Origin: Mycoavidus sp. HKI
Lineage (GTDB): Bacteria; Pseudomonadota; Gammaproteobacteria; Burkholderiales; Burkholderiaceae
Direction of reading: 5' to 3'
DNA length: 64,000 nucleotides
Assembly (NCBI RefSeq): GCF_020023735.2
Contig: NZ_CP076444.2
Coordinates: 310,001 to 374,000, forward strand
Part shown: positions 28,875 to 38,068 of the stretch, piece after piece
Numbering within the stretch: position 1 is the first letter of the stretch
How the letters are laid out: each line of letters starts with the position of its first letter
Notes under the pieces: model-generated
What the model saw: the letters and a program-made list of their open reading frames with translations, nothing else
Told to the model about the DNA's origin: nothing
Databases searched by the model: none
Program-made: the position numbers and the translations under genes

Positions 28875-30224
28875 ATGAACACGAAATCCACCTGGATCTG
28901 GCGTCGGGCTGAATAGCCTGATCTCGCCTACGACGCGCAGATGACCGCACCTGACTTGGCGGAGGCCTACCGGATGCACGGTGTGGTCGAAGGCAAGGCT
29001 ACGGCTATCGGCCTTGGCAGTACCAGTCAAGTCGCACTGGATGCGCTATCGGGTGAGGTGCTGGCCACCGCCGCCATAGAAGGAGAGCGTTTGTCGCTCG
29101 ATGTGGTCCGGTCATCCGTGATGCGGCGACTCGGGCTCTTAACGTCGGGATCCTCCAACCGCCATGTTGATGGCCTTATTGAGGTTATTAGCGATGCCAC
29201 GACAGAGTTTGACATGCCTCTCGATGAGGAGCGCTTGTGCCGGTGGCAATCTGCGCTGTTTCCTGGTGGCACGTCCGGCATTCACCGCATCGTTGTCGGC
29301 CGATATCGAAATCATGACGACCCGATGCAGATCGTGAGCGGTCCGTTCGGCCGTGAAGTGGTGCATTTACGAGGCGCCGCCATCCAAGGACGTGCCGGCG
29401 CACATGCGGCGTTTCCTCACGTGGTTTTCTGAAACATCGCCTGCGCAGGCCCGGGCGGTGCCGGCGGGCGGCAAGAAGATCGATGGCTTAGCCCGTGCCG
29501 CCATCGCGCACCTGTGGTTCGAGAGCATCCACCCGTTTGAGGACGGTAACGGCCGCATTGGGAGGGCCATCGCTGACATAGCCATGGCGCAGCATTTGCG
29601 ACAACCGGTGCGCCTCTATAGCCTCTCGCGCCAGCTACTAACCTCGCGCTCGGCGTACTATGATGCCCTTAACCAAGCTCAGCGTGGCGACACCGATGTC
29701 ACGGCGTGGATACAGTGGTTTGCGCGCCAATGTACGGCCGCCTACCATGCCGCGAGCCACGCTCTTGACCAGGCAATCGAGAAGGACGTTTTTGGGAGAA
29801 GCACGAGGGTGGTGGACTTCATGAGCGGCAGCGCAAGCTGCTACAGCGCCTGCTCGATGACGAGGACGGTGGCTTCTTGGGCGGCTTGAACGTCGACAAG
29901 TATATGAAGATGACCGGCGTCTCAAAGGCCACGGCGACACGCGACCTTTCGGAGATGGTCGTGGGTGGGCAACTGTGGAGCCACGGCGTCGGCAAAGCGG
30001 TGCGCTACTACATCAATGTGCCTGGGTGGTCGCATGGCCTTGACTTTGGGGCCCAGTGCTGGTGGTTCTGGTCCTGCTGCGGTCGCTGTCGACGAGGAGC
30101 GCGAGTCGAAGGAGTCCGAGATGAATGTGCGCCCAGCCCAAGGGAGAGATGTAGGCTAGAAGCTCGGGCGGCGCGTCAAGGCCTTTGTTTCGTCGTTCTG
30201 CGACAGCATGTTAAGCGCTGGTAA
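28875..30224 (+). pseudogene. DUF4172-Fic-wHTH gene, broken by a stop and two frameshifts
   Basis: Conceptual protein: MNTKSTWIWRRAE, then TAG at 28914-28916 where the family has Trp (WIWxRADWP, TGG to TAG), then the DUF4172 part PDLAYDAQMTAPDLAEAYRM. An extra T at 29366-29368 shifts the frame inside VVHYEAPPSKDVPAHM. The Fic motif follows, intact in that frame: HPFEDGNGRIGR (about 29528-29563). A lost T in the run 29789-29793 returns to the first frame, where a winged-helix tail (YMKMTGVSKATATRDLSEMV) ends the protein. Recognisable homology stops near 30040. The sequence is visibly more G+C-rich than its neighbours, suggesting recent arrival or a late-decaying ancestral gene. Confidence 0.88.
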
Positions 30225-30244
30225 AAGGCTTTTAAATCTTGGTT

Positions 30245-30560
30245 CTAGCGAGTACAAGCTAGAGTTAACATGTAAAACGTTCACCGGATGAGTGCTCGAC
30301 TGCCTTGAATGAAACGTTTGCCTTTGTGTTTACCGCTATCGTGGTTGAAAGGCGCAACCTTACCAGAGCAGCCAGCGACTGATGGTTTGAGCAACCTAAC
30401 CCTGGCAAAAAGGTAATGAGATGCCAGGCCGTTAAATCTCCTACGCCTGGAACGCAAGCCAACAAGGCATACTTCGAGCGCATGTCAGGCGTACTCTTGT
30501 ACTGTTCAATGGCTTACTCTATGTCAACATTCAGTAATGTACGGCTGCTACCCGACAAAC
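30245..30560 (-). pseudogene. IS110-family transposase remnant
   Basis: Minus strand: YALLACVPGVGDLTAWHLIT, LPGLGCSNHQSLAALV match the C-terminal Transposase_20 (IS116/IS110) domain (xxSVPGVGPVTAxxLLAELPELG). A frameshift near 30357 moves the rest to another frame (KVAPFNHDSGKHKGKRFIQ, GSRALIR, stop, TFYM). Only the tail of the gene is left, with several stops. Dead element, sign of past insertions in this island. Confidence 0.75.
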
Positions 30561-30677
30561 AAAGAGGGGATGGTATTTCATATTATAAAATTTACTAAGT
30601 TTGCACGAACGGAGGAGAGGCTTTGTGTGCAGATTTCGCCACAGTTCGCTAATGAGGCGTTTACTTTGAGAAAGCTC

Positions 30678-30686
30678 TGCTAGAAT
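30678..30686 (+). promoter_or_regulatory. Extended -10 box upstream of the giant gene
   Basis: TGCTAGAAT fits TGnTATAAT, 140 bases before the ATG; no good -35. The 265 bases between the IS110 remnant and the giant gene hold nothing else that I recognise. Confidence 0.4.
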
Positions 30687-30825
30687 CAATTAAAAATAAA
30701 TATCAGTGCCACAGTACCCGTTTAAAGCCAGTACTTTTCAGAAATAGAGCTTTTGCAATGCAGCAGTGCAGGTTTGGCAAGTTTCAGCATCTGATTAATA
30801 TCAAAGAGCGCTAAAGGAGGATTAT

Positions 30826-33800
30826 ATGAACCCGGTATCCAACAACGTCAACGCTTCGGTCTCAAGCCCAAGTCAACTTCACACTATATCGTCTCAGATC
30901 GATGCAACTATAAATAACTTGTCTATCCATCCAGACAATGGGCCGGTTCAAGACAATCGTTTACAAAACGACTTGAGAGGCAGGAATATTCATTTATTAA
31001 ATAATTATCAATCTGAAACTGAAACGTTAAATAAAACCTTTGAGCTTTTAGCAGAGAGTGAAAGAAAGCTTAGTCTCGATGATCGATATAAAGAGATCGT
31101 TCTGGTTCTGGGCAACACGGGAGCAGGTAAGAGCACCTTCACCCAGTATATTACGGGGAATGATAGTAATCTCTGCTCAAAAAAATTAAAGGGAGGTAAA
31201 TTTTCTATTGAGGATAAGAGCGATACAGCGAAGAATTCCACAATTCATTCTCAAACAATTTTTCCAGAATTAATAGTAGATAATAGTACTACAGATATTA
31301 GGAGTGCTACAGCCTACTATGACTGCCCCGGATTTGAAGACACCCGGGGAGTTTCGCAGGAAATTGCATCTGCCTATTGCATAAAAAGGCTGATTGATCA
31401 CAGTGAACGTATCAAGCTAATGCTTGTGGTGAACCATTCCTCCTTGGAAGAGGGGAATTATCGGAATGATTTTATAACGCTCGCGCAGCATATAGGCAAT
31501 TTGGTCAAAGATTTAGGTAGATTTAAAGGCAGTATTACCCTGATTGCTACTAAAGTAGATAATATTATTGTAGAACGAGAAAAAGGCTACGGCTTAATTC
31601 CGGATCAAGAGGTGATAGAGGGTATAACTGAGTTTCTTTGTAATGTTGTTAAAGAAGAGGCGAAATCAGAGCTTAAAAAATCTAATCTTACCGATGACGA
31701 CAGGAGGCGGTATACAGCAGCCATTCAGCTCATTGATGCTCTCGTAGTGAACGCTGCTAGTCCTAAGATAGGACTTTTTCGACGACCGGATAAGGCAGGA
31801 TCACTAAGTGAGATTGCACTTTTTCGGAAAGCTAAACCTCAGCTTCAGCAATTCATAGAGAGTACTCAATTTTTACCCAGTGCTTCAGAGTATTTTGGGT
31901 ATACGATTTCAGACAAATACAAACACCATGTCCAGATCCTCGCTCAAACAATCAATGATACGATCGCCTCAGACGCAGCTAAACTAGGAGAAATGCTGCA
32001 ACGCTATTTCCAGGATCAAGTGAAGCAGTCGAAGGATTGTCGCCAATTAATAGCGCAATTAAGCGAATCTTACAACTCCCTTAAAGCACTTAAAGAAAGC
32101 CTTACGGAAATCAACTCGCCTAAAGAGTTTGTCAACACTTTTCGTAACCAGATGGCCAACTGTAAGCTGCCTATCGATGGCATCCAAGAAGAAAAACGAA
32201 TAAACACTCTGCTAAAGCAAGCAGATTATTTAGAATTTCTACAAACAGTCAGTAACACGGAACTTACTACGACCCCAGATCGGTGGTCTAATCAATTATT
32301 AGGGAAAGTAAACTCCGATTTAGAGCATTTCATGCAGTGGTATGAATTTTTGTTTGCACTGCAAAATAAACTAAGTGCATGGGCGGTGCAGCATAATCCA
32401 AGTCGATACAATGTCGCGGATATTCAGGATTGGGGGCAGGTCGATAAAGGGCAAGGTATTCATATTGATTCCGATAACATTCGGCCTTTCTTAGCAAAAG
32501 TCCAATCCGACTTTTCCATCAATGTTAAGGAGACCATCCACCGTATCTTAGAGAGTAGCGAGAGATTAGAGGAACTCAATCGTTTATTAAAATTAGAGCT
32601 TAGCTTAATTGAGGTAAAAGAAGAGGGTGAAAAACTTACCGTGAAAGGCAGGTATGTAAAACTGAGTGAGGTTGAACGTGCCCTTAGCGCTGCTAATACG
32701 AAACCCACATGGCTTGAAATTTTCGGATTAGATACGGTGTTTATAGATACGAATCTCACGAATGAGCGATTAAAGGGGACGAATGTGATTATAGCAGCCC
32801 CTGCCTGGGAAGTGATTGGTGGACACTGCATTTGTTTAGATGGCGCAGCTGCCTCCCAAATAGTTCCAGATAAGGTAGAAACTGGCCTCTATGATGGTGC
32901 CGCCGGTCAACCTGGGAAGCCTGGTGGGACGGGAGGCAGTTTATTGGGGGTTGGTAACTATTTTAGAAATGCTGAGGATCTGACGATTACCGCGCATGGT
33001 GGTAAAGGTGGACCGGGACAAGACGGTGGCGATGGTGGTAATGGTCAAAAAGGGAAAGATGCTGTGTTTCCTGAGACTACGGGTCGTGCCACGCCAGAAG
33101 GGGCTATGCAGATAGACCGTACGGTAACGGACGGTCCGTATCACGCATCGACAGTATATACTTATTATTATTGTATTCATAATGGTAAAGCAGGTGGGCC
33201 AGGTAGGCCAGGTGGGGCGGGTGGACAGAGAGGCCAAGGTGGTAAGCCAGGTACACTTAAGCTTATTAACTTGATGGATAATTCAACCATGCAAGAAAAA
33301 ATTCATCAAGAGTCGGCTGCTGGAGAAGCTGGAAAGGGGGGAAGGGGGAAAGGAGGGGAAGGCGGTCATTATATAGATCACGCGACTGCAAAACTCGAAA
33401 TTGAGCATTACGGACGCGGCACAGGAGCAGTCCCTGACAAAATAGAGTGGACACTCGATCCGAAAAAAGCTCCTAAACACATACGCAATGGTCGGAATGG
33501 CGTAGATAATAGTAATGGTGCAGGTCGTGATGGTAAGCCAGCAGAGCCCCTTCCTATGGAAGATTTTTATCCACACCTCAATGCTTATAAACATTATTTA
33601 CGTGCAAACCTCGTAGATCCTTTGTATAAAACTCCCTTGACTACGTTTCTAGATCAAATAGAAAAAGCTCACCGGCTGAACGAACTTTCTACCCCGCTAG
33701 GATTAGTCAATGAGTTCCAGGGATTAGAAGAGCAATTCTATACCATGAGTCAGCAAGTAGATCTGCGGCCGAGGTATCAATCTTTTCTAGACCGTGTACG

Positions 33801-36090
33801 GGACCACGCTAAAGACTCACTGGCTCGAGCACCGTCTCTGTTGCTTGATGATAAAAAAGCGCTGAGTTATCTGTATACCGCTGCGCTGAGCAAACTCAAC
33901 AGTCTTAATGTTAAGTTAGACCCGCATTTGGTCATTGATATGAAAGGGTATTTAGATTTGGTCGAAGCGACGGTCAAAGAACTGAACACGCAAAGAAAAA
34001 GGGAAGCGATTTCAAACTATCAAGAGAAGTATACATCCTCTATTGAGCAGCAGATAAAAGACGCGCAGGGCTTCGTTAAAGCAGAAATTGAGCCCGCCAT
34101 CGAGAAGATGGGTACAGAACTCGACCAGCAGCTAGAGGCATTAATAACAGAAACGGTAGAGCAGCAAGCAGCGGAGCAAGAGAATCAAGAGAATCAGCAG
34201 GCTTTACAAGCTCAACAGCGGAAATTGGAAGAGGCCTTAACGCTAAGGGCTCTATTTGGAGTGCTGAAGCTAGGCAGCACCGTTATCGGCTGTGTGGGGG
34301 GGCCCGTCGGTGTGGCTGTGGGCGCGGTGATTGGCACAGGCACGATGGTTGCTGAAAGTTTGGTATTAGACGATAAAACTGTTGGAGCCACGCTACTTTC
34401 ATTCCCGTCTGAGGTCAGCAAAGGGCTGAACGCCTTTCAAGCCGAACTGAAGAAGCGAGAAAAGAATCAACTCAAGGTTATCGAGCAACAACTCGCCCAG
34501 ATTAATCGGGACTTCGAGGGATTCTCCACTGAGGTAGGAGATATCACCCAAATAGTGACTAATATCCAAGCTAAGGTCACGACGGAACCAGGTGAACCTG
34601 ATCCAAACGGACTTGCTGAGCTATATGGCTTGCAAAAACAATTAGAAACGGAACTCAGTAGAAAGAAAACCGATTTAGAATCGCGGGAATCTGCGCCGCA
34701 AACTAAAACCCTCTTAGCGCATGTTGAGCGCGCTACTAAGACTGTACAGATAATAGCAATGATTTCGGCATCGGTTGCGGGTATCTACGAGCAATATCAA
34801 CAGGGTCAGGAAAAACAGAAGGTTATTGAAACGGCTATCCAAAAATCTAAGGATCAACTGACGAAGCTTAAACAGTATGAGGACAATATCTATAAGGATA
34901 TTATTCCCGGGGTAGCAAGGATGCGGCAAGATATTCAAGCGATTGAACGTGGTTTAGCGAGCCAGTCGAAAGTATCACTGGATGTCACGCAGTGGCGCGT
35001 ACAAATTATCTTGAAAGACATGCAGTTTCAACTCAAGCAAATCACACAGGGCTTTAAGGTACAAGGAGCCTTGGCGCGGTGTTTTGAAAAACTGGATGAA
35101 GGGATGACAACGTTGATTCATTTGTATAGTCGTATCCAGGCTTGTCAGGACCAGCAAAAATTGGCAGATTATATTGCTCAGATCAACTCACCGGTCTCTA
35201 CTGGGATTACCATAGTGAAGGAAGATTTGCGTCTGGCAGTGGAGAGCTTGGAATTAGCGATCAACGCTAATTTGCTCCTTGTTCAGTATGAGTGTGCTCG
35301 AAAAAGCTTTGAGCAATGGGCCTTTCCTTTTACTCAAACATATTTGCCAGGGCTGGATTTGCCTACCGAGTTTAATATGGATTCGCTCCAAGGACGCGTC
35401 CAAGAAACGATAAGGAATATACGAACAAGATTAATAGAATATAGAACTTCCATCAATGAATATGACAATCAAATAATGACAGAAGACTTTGATAGTGAAG
35501 GGGAATTTACAGCCCCCTTTGCGGTATGGAAGCCTGCAGACTATTGGTTAGAAATTAAAAATTTACTCAGTGGAGAACCCGTCACCTTCAAAGCGGATGT
35601 TGCCTTTAGCGCGCCTTGGAAAGATGCGATTAAGTTTAGCGAAATCGCTATCCGAATGAAGTGGGTGTCATCTGACGATGTCTATGTAGAAGAAGAGCAG
35701 CGTAAACAAAATCAAAAGTCGTTAGATAAGGTTCTTAATCTTTTTAGTGTGGATATGACCCATTGGGGCAATTCCTACTATCGATATGACAATCAGTATT
35801 CTTCCATACCGGGTGAGAAGCTACTAATCAACTATAGTTTTGAAAGGAGAGGAAGCCCTCTTCAACCAGTCAGCAGCAATGGAACCTATAAAAAGCTGAG
35901 TCGAGGGGATTTTATGCTCAGTCCTTATACTTTTTGGACTATGCAGTTGATAAGCCAAAAAGAAGGAGGGCAAAGACAAGCGGAATATAATCAGCTTAAA
36001 TCGTACGTAGGTAAAGTAGACTTGGAGCTAGTAGGGAAGGGATGGTATATCAAGACTCGAGTTGATTCGAATGTCTTCGGAGTGGGCTGA
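30826..36090 (+). CDS. Giant multidomain GTPase with collagen-like region (unknown function)
   Basis: 1754 aa, starting after a perfect TAAAGGAGG ribosome site. Order: Ser/Asn-rich N-terminus without signal peptide; AIG1/septin-like GTPase with P-loop GNTGAGKST (residues 96-104), G3 DCPG (166-169), NHSS (203-206) and G4 TKVD (242-245); helical region to ~620; a beta-like segment (~627-690); Gly-rich GxxG collagen-like tracts (~690-712, 725-745, 786-809, 834-850); long coiled coils (~1035-1150, 1190-1400); a Gly-rich hydrophobic hairpin between them (residues ~1152-1181, CVGGPVGVAVGAVIGTG); and a beta-rich C-terminal domain (~1553-1754). Composition is more A+T-rich than flanks and it replaces core genes in an island. 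I do not recognise the whole family. A membrane-acting effector or toxin is possible (inference). Confidence 0.85.
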   Translation: MNPVSNNVNASVSSPSQLHTISSQIDATINNLSIHPDNGPVQDNRLQNDLRGRNIHLLNNYQSETETLNKTFELLAESERKLSLDDRYKEIVLVLGNTGAGKSTFTQYITGNDSNLCSKKLKGGKFSIEDKSDTAKNSTIHSQTIFPELIVDNSTTDIRSATAYYDCPGFEDTRGVSQEIASAYCIKRLIDHSERIKLMLVVNHSSLEEGNYRNDFITLAQHIGNLVKDLGRFKGSITLIATKVDNIIVEREKGYGLIPDQEVIEGITEFLCNVVKEEAKSELKKSNLTDDDRRRYTAAIQLIDALVVNAASPKIGLFRRPDKAGSLSEIALFRKAKPQLQQFIESTQFLPSASEYFGYTISDKYKHHVQILAQTINDTIASDAAKLGEMLQRYFQDQVKQSKDCRQLIAQLSESYNSLKALKESLTEINSPKEFVNTFRNQMANCKLPIDGIQEEKRINTLLKQADYLEFLQTVSNTELTTTPDRWSNQLLGKVNSDLEHFMQWYEFLFALQNKLSAWAVQHNPSRYNVADIQDWGQVDKGQGIHIDSDNIRPFLAKVQSDFSINVKETIHRILESSERLEELNRLLKLELSLIEVKEEGEKLTVKGRYVKLSEVERALSAANTKPTWLEIFGLDTVFIDTNLTNERLKGTNVIIAAPAWEVIGGHCICLDGAAASQIVPDKVETGLYDGAAGQPGKPGGTGGSLLGVGNYFRNAEDLTITAHGGKGGPGQDGGDGGNGQKGKDAVFPETTGRATPEGAMQIDRTVTDGPYHASTVYTYYYCIHNGKAGGPGRPGGAGGQRGQGGKPGTLKLINLMDNSTMQEKIHQESAAGEAGKGGRGKGGEGGHYIDHATAKLEIEHYGRGTGAVPDKIEWTLDPKKAPKHIRNGRNGVDNSNGAGRDGKPAEPLPMEDFYPHLNAYKHYLRANLVDPLYKTPLTTFLDQIEKAHRLNELSTPLGLVNEFQGLEEQFYTMSQQVDLRPRYQSFLDRVRDHAKDSLARAPSLLLDDKKALSYLYTAALSKLNSLNVKLDPHLVIDMKGYLDLVEATVKELNTQRKREAISNYQEKYTSSIEQQIKDAQGFVKAEIEPAIEKMGTELDQQLEALITETVEQQAAEQENQENQQALQAQQRKLEEALTLRALFGVLKLGSTVIGCVGGPVGVAVGAVIGTGTMVAESLVLDDKTVGATLLSFPSEVSKGLNAFQAELKKREKNQLKVIEQQLAQINRDFEGFSTEVGDITQIVTNIQAKVTTEPGEPDPNGLAELYGLQKQLETELSRKKTDLESRESAPQTKTLLAHVERATKTVQIIAMISASVAGIYEQYQQGQEKQKVIETAIQKSKDQLTKLKQYEDNIYKDIIPGVARMRQDIQAIERGLASQSKVSLDVTQWRVQIILKDMQFQLKQITQGFKVQGALARCFEKLDEGMTTLIHLYSRIQACQDQQKLADYIAQINSPVSTGITIVKEDLRLAVESLELAINANLLLVQYECARKSFEQWAFPFTQTYLPGLDLPTEFNMDSLQGRVQETIRNIRTRLIEYRTSINEYDNQIMTEDFDSEGEFTAPFAVWKPADYWLEIKNLLSGEPVTFKADVAFSAPWKDAIKFSEIAIRMKWVSSDDVYVEEEQRKQNQKSLDKVLNLFSVDMTHWGNSYYRYDNQYSSIPGEKLLINYSFERRGSPLQPVSSNGTYKKLSRGDFMLSPYTFWTMQLISQKEGGQRQAEYNQLKSYVGKVDLELVGKGWYIKTRVDSNVFGVG

Positions 36091-36099
36091 TCCCAGTTT

Positions 36100-36153
36100 G
36101 GAGTTGATTCCTTTTCGGTAGTTTAAAAGTGCCCGCGAAAATGAGTCAACTCC
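36100..36153. repeat. Inverted repeat after the giant gene
   Basis: GGAGTTGA (36100-36107) pairs with TCAACTCC (36146-36153), extendable to 11 pairs with one G-T. The 32-base spacer is too long for a standard intrinsic terminator and no T-run follows. A GGAGTTGA copy also occurs at 28777 at the other side of the island, so it may be an element end. Confidence 0.5.
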
Positions 36154-36185
36154 AGTTACAGACTGCCTGAGTTTCCCTTACAGTT

Positions 36186-37454
36186 TTAATCTGGTAGTCT
36201 TATTTCAGCCGCGAATAATTGTTCAACTGTTTCGCGCGCACGCACTAAATAGGCGTGTTCCCCTGCCACCATCACTTCCGCTGCGCGTGGCCGCGTATTG
36301 TAATTTGAACTCATCGTAAAGCTATACGCGCCAGCCGAGCGCGCAGCAAGTAAATCTCCAGACTTAAGGGCCAGAGTCCTATCGCGACCAAGCCAATCGC
36401 CACTTTCGCAAACCGGCCCGACCACATCGTAGAGCACCTGTGGCGTGTTGTCGCGGTGTTGAAGAACGGGGATTAAATCATGATAGGCTTGATACATTGC
36501 GGGCCGGGCAAGATCATTCATACCGGCATCTACAATCGCAAAGTTCTTGGCCGCGCCAGGTTTTAAATATTCAACTTTTGTCAGCAAGATACCTGCGTTG
36601 CCAACTAATGAGCGGCCTGGCTCAAATAGAATTTCACGGTGTCCGTGACCTCGCTTGGCAAGGTGACTCAGCAGAGTGTGCACAAACGTGCTAATCGCTG
36701 GCGGCGTTTCGGCGTCATAGCAAATGCCAAGGCCGCCCCCCATATCGAGATGAGAAATTTTGATGCCGTCTGCTTCAATCGATTCAATCAGCTCGAGCAT
36801 TTTATCTAGCGCATCGAGATAAGGCGCGATTTCAGTGATTTGTGAGCCAATATGACAGTCGATACCCATGATTTCGAGCGATTTCATTGACGCCGCTGTG
36901 CGATAGGCCGCACGCGCTTCATCAAAAGCAATGCCAAATTTATTTGACTTAAGCCCTGTCGAAATATACGCATGCGTTTTTGCATCTACATCTGGATTGA
37001 CGCGCAATGACACCCGTGCTGTTTTACCTGTATTGGCTGCAATGTCGTGCAAGCGCTGTAGTTCAGGGAGCGATTCAATATTAAAACATTTGACGCCCGC
37101 AGTCAGTGCTGCTTGCATCTCGCTGACACTTTTACCGACGCCTGAAAAAACAATTTTGTCGGCGTGCGCGCCAACCTTGAGCACACGCGCTAACTCGCCG
37201 CCTGAGACGATATCAAAGCCCGCCCCTAACCTTGCAAAGACATCGAGCACAGCGAGATTGCTATTGGCTTTGACGGCATAGTAAACCTTTGCGTTATGGC
37301 CTGCGCACGCATGTGCGTACGCTTGATACGCGCGGGTCAAGGCGGCGCGCGAGTAAACGTAAAGCGGTGTGCCAAATTGTCGTGCAAGCAGTGTAAGCGG
37401 GACGCTTTCTGCATGCAGTTCGGCGTTAATATATTCAAAAGCGTTATCAAGCAT
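36186..37454 (-). CDS. lysA: Diaminopimelate decarboxylase
   Basis: Last step of lysine synthesis: meso-diaminopimelate to lysine, PLP-dependent, cytosolic. 422 aa. PLP lysine in KVYYAVKANSN (about residue 62), phosphate-binding Gly loop DMGGGLGI, substrate-side EPGRSLVGNAG and the dimer-active-site Cys in GPVCESGDWLG. Starts right after the lptM stop, forming an lptM-lysA unit. Intact, so lysine synthesis is apparently kept while histidine synthesis is lost. Confidence 0.96.
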   Translation of the reverse strand: MLDNAFEYINAELHAESVPLTLLARQFGTPLYVYSRAALTRAYQAYAHACAGHNAKVYYAVKANSNLAVLDVFARLGAGFDIVSGGELARVLKVGAHADKIVFSGVGKSVSEMQAALTAGVKCFNIESLPELQRLHDIAANTGKTARVSLRVNPDVDAKTHAYISTGLKSNKFGIAFDEARAAYRTAASMKSLEIMGIDCHIGSQITEIAPYLDALDKMLELIESIEADGIKISHLDMGGGLGICYDAETPPAISTFVHTLLSHLAKRGHGHREILFEPGRSLVGNAGILLTKVEYLKPGAAKNFAIVDAGMNDLARPAMYQAYHDLIPVLQHRDNTPQVLYDVVGPVCESGDWLGRDRTLALKSGDLLAARSAGAYSFTMSSNYNTRPRAAEVMVAGEHAYLVRARETVEQLFAAEIRLPD

Positions 37455-37655
37455 TTAGTGACTGTTGGAAGAGAATGGAGCCAGTGGCTTGAGCGGTGAT
37501 GCGGCTGGCGTATTTTTTAACGGGCTCGCCTGTGGGGCGGCAGCAGGCTCGGGTAACGGCGGCACGGTTGGCAAATACAGTGCCCCGCGTTGTCCACAAG
37601 CGGCAAGAGCCATGAAAACCGCTACAATTGCGCTGGCTTTGCAAATAGTCTGCAT
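37455..37655 (-). CDS. lptM: LPS-assembly lipoprotein LptM (YifL-like)
   Basis: 66 aa from the ATG at 37655: signal peptide MQTICKASAIVAVFMALAAC with lipobox LAAC, then the family motif GQRGALYLP and a Pro/Ala-rich tail. LptM helps LptD oxidation and assembly in the outer membrane. An upstream in-frame ATG (37703) would overlap the divergent cyaY start and precede the signal peptide, so I reject it. Adjacent to lysA, the conserved arrangement. Confidence 0.85.
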   Translation of the reverse strand: MQTICKASAIVAVFMALAACGQRGALYLPTVPPLPEPAAAPQASPLKNTPAASPLKPLAPFSSNSH

Positions 37656-37691
37656 AGCTAAACTCGGAAAATTAAAGCGGGGAAGTGTAGC

Positions 37692-38015
37692 ATGACCAAT
37701 CATAAAGAATACCTTGCGTTTGCTGAGGCAACGCTAGATGCAATCGAATCCGCGCTGGATGCAAGCGGGGCTGAGGTTGAATATGAGCGTAATGGCAATG
37801 TATTAACTCTAGAATTTGAAGACGGTAGCAAGATCATTGTTAATTTACAAGCGGCCATGCAAGAAATTTGGTTGGCGGCGAAAGCCGGCGGTTTTCACTA
37901 CCGGCAACAAGACGGAGCTTGGCTTGACACGCGCGGTGGTATGGAATTATTTGCCGCCTTGTCACGCTATGCAAGCGAACAAGCGGGCGTCACTATTGAG
38001 TTGTCTAAGGGTTGA
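37692..38015 (+). CDS. cyaY: Frataxin-like iron-sulfur assembly protein CyaY
   Basis: 107 aa. Acidic N-terminal helix ([18 protein letters not shown]), then beta strands with [40 protein letters not shown] and [14 protein letters not shown]. Regulates iron delivery to IscU/IscS. Divergent from lptM-lysA with its ATG only 36 bases from the lptM start, so their promoters overlap. Confidence 0.94.
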   Translation: MTNHKEYLAFAEATLDAIESALDASGAEVEYERNGNVLTLEFEDGSKIIVNLQAAMQEIWLAAKAGGFHYRQQDGAWLDTRGGMELFAALSRYASEQAGVTIELSKG

Positions 38016-38068
38016 TGGGTGAGCGGTTGCCCCTCAAAATGCAAAGAGGCAAGCCACCTTCAGCGACT

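Noticed and set aside
29139..29940. Minus-strand frames opposite the Fic pseudogene
   Set aside because: High G+C creates long antisense frames; they carry no motif and the plus-strand homology is clear.
36100..36153. Intrinsic terminator after the giant gene
   Set aside because: The spacer between the arms is 38 bases with no T-run; listed only as an inverted repeat.
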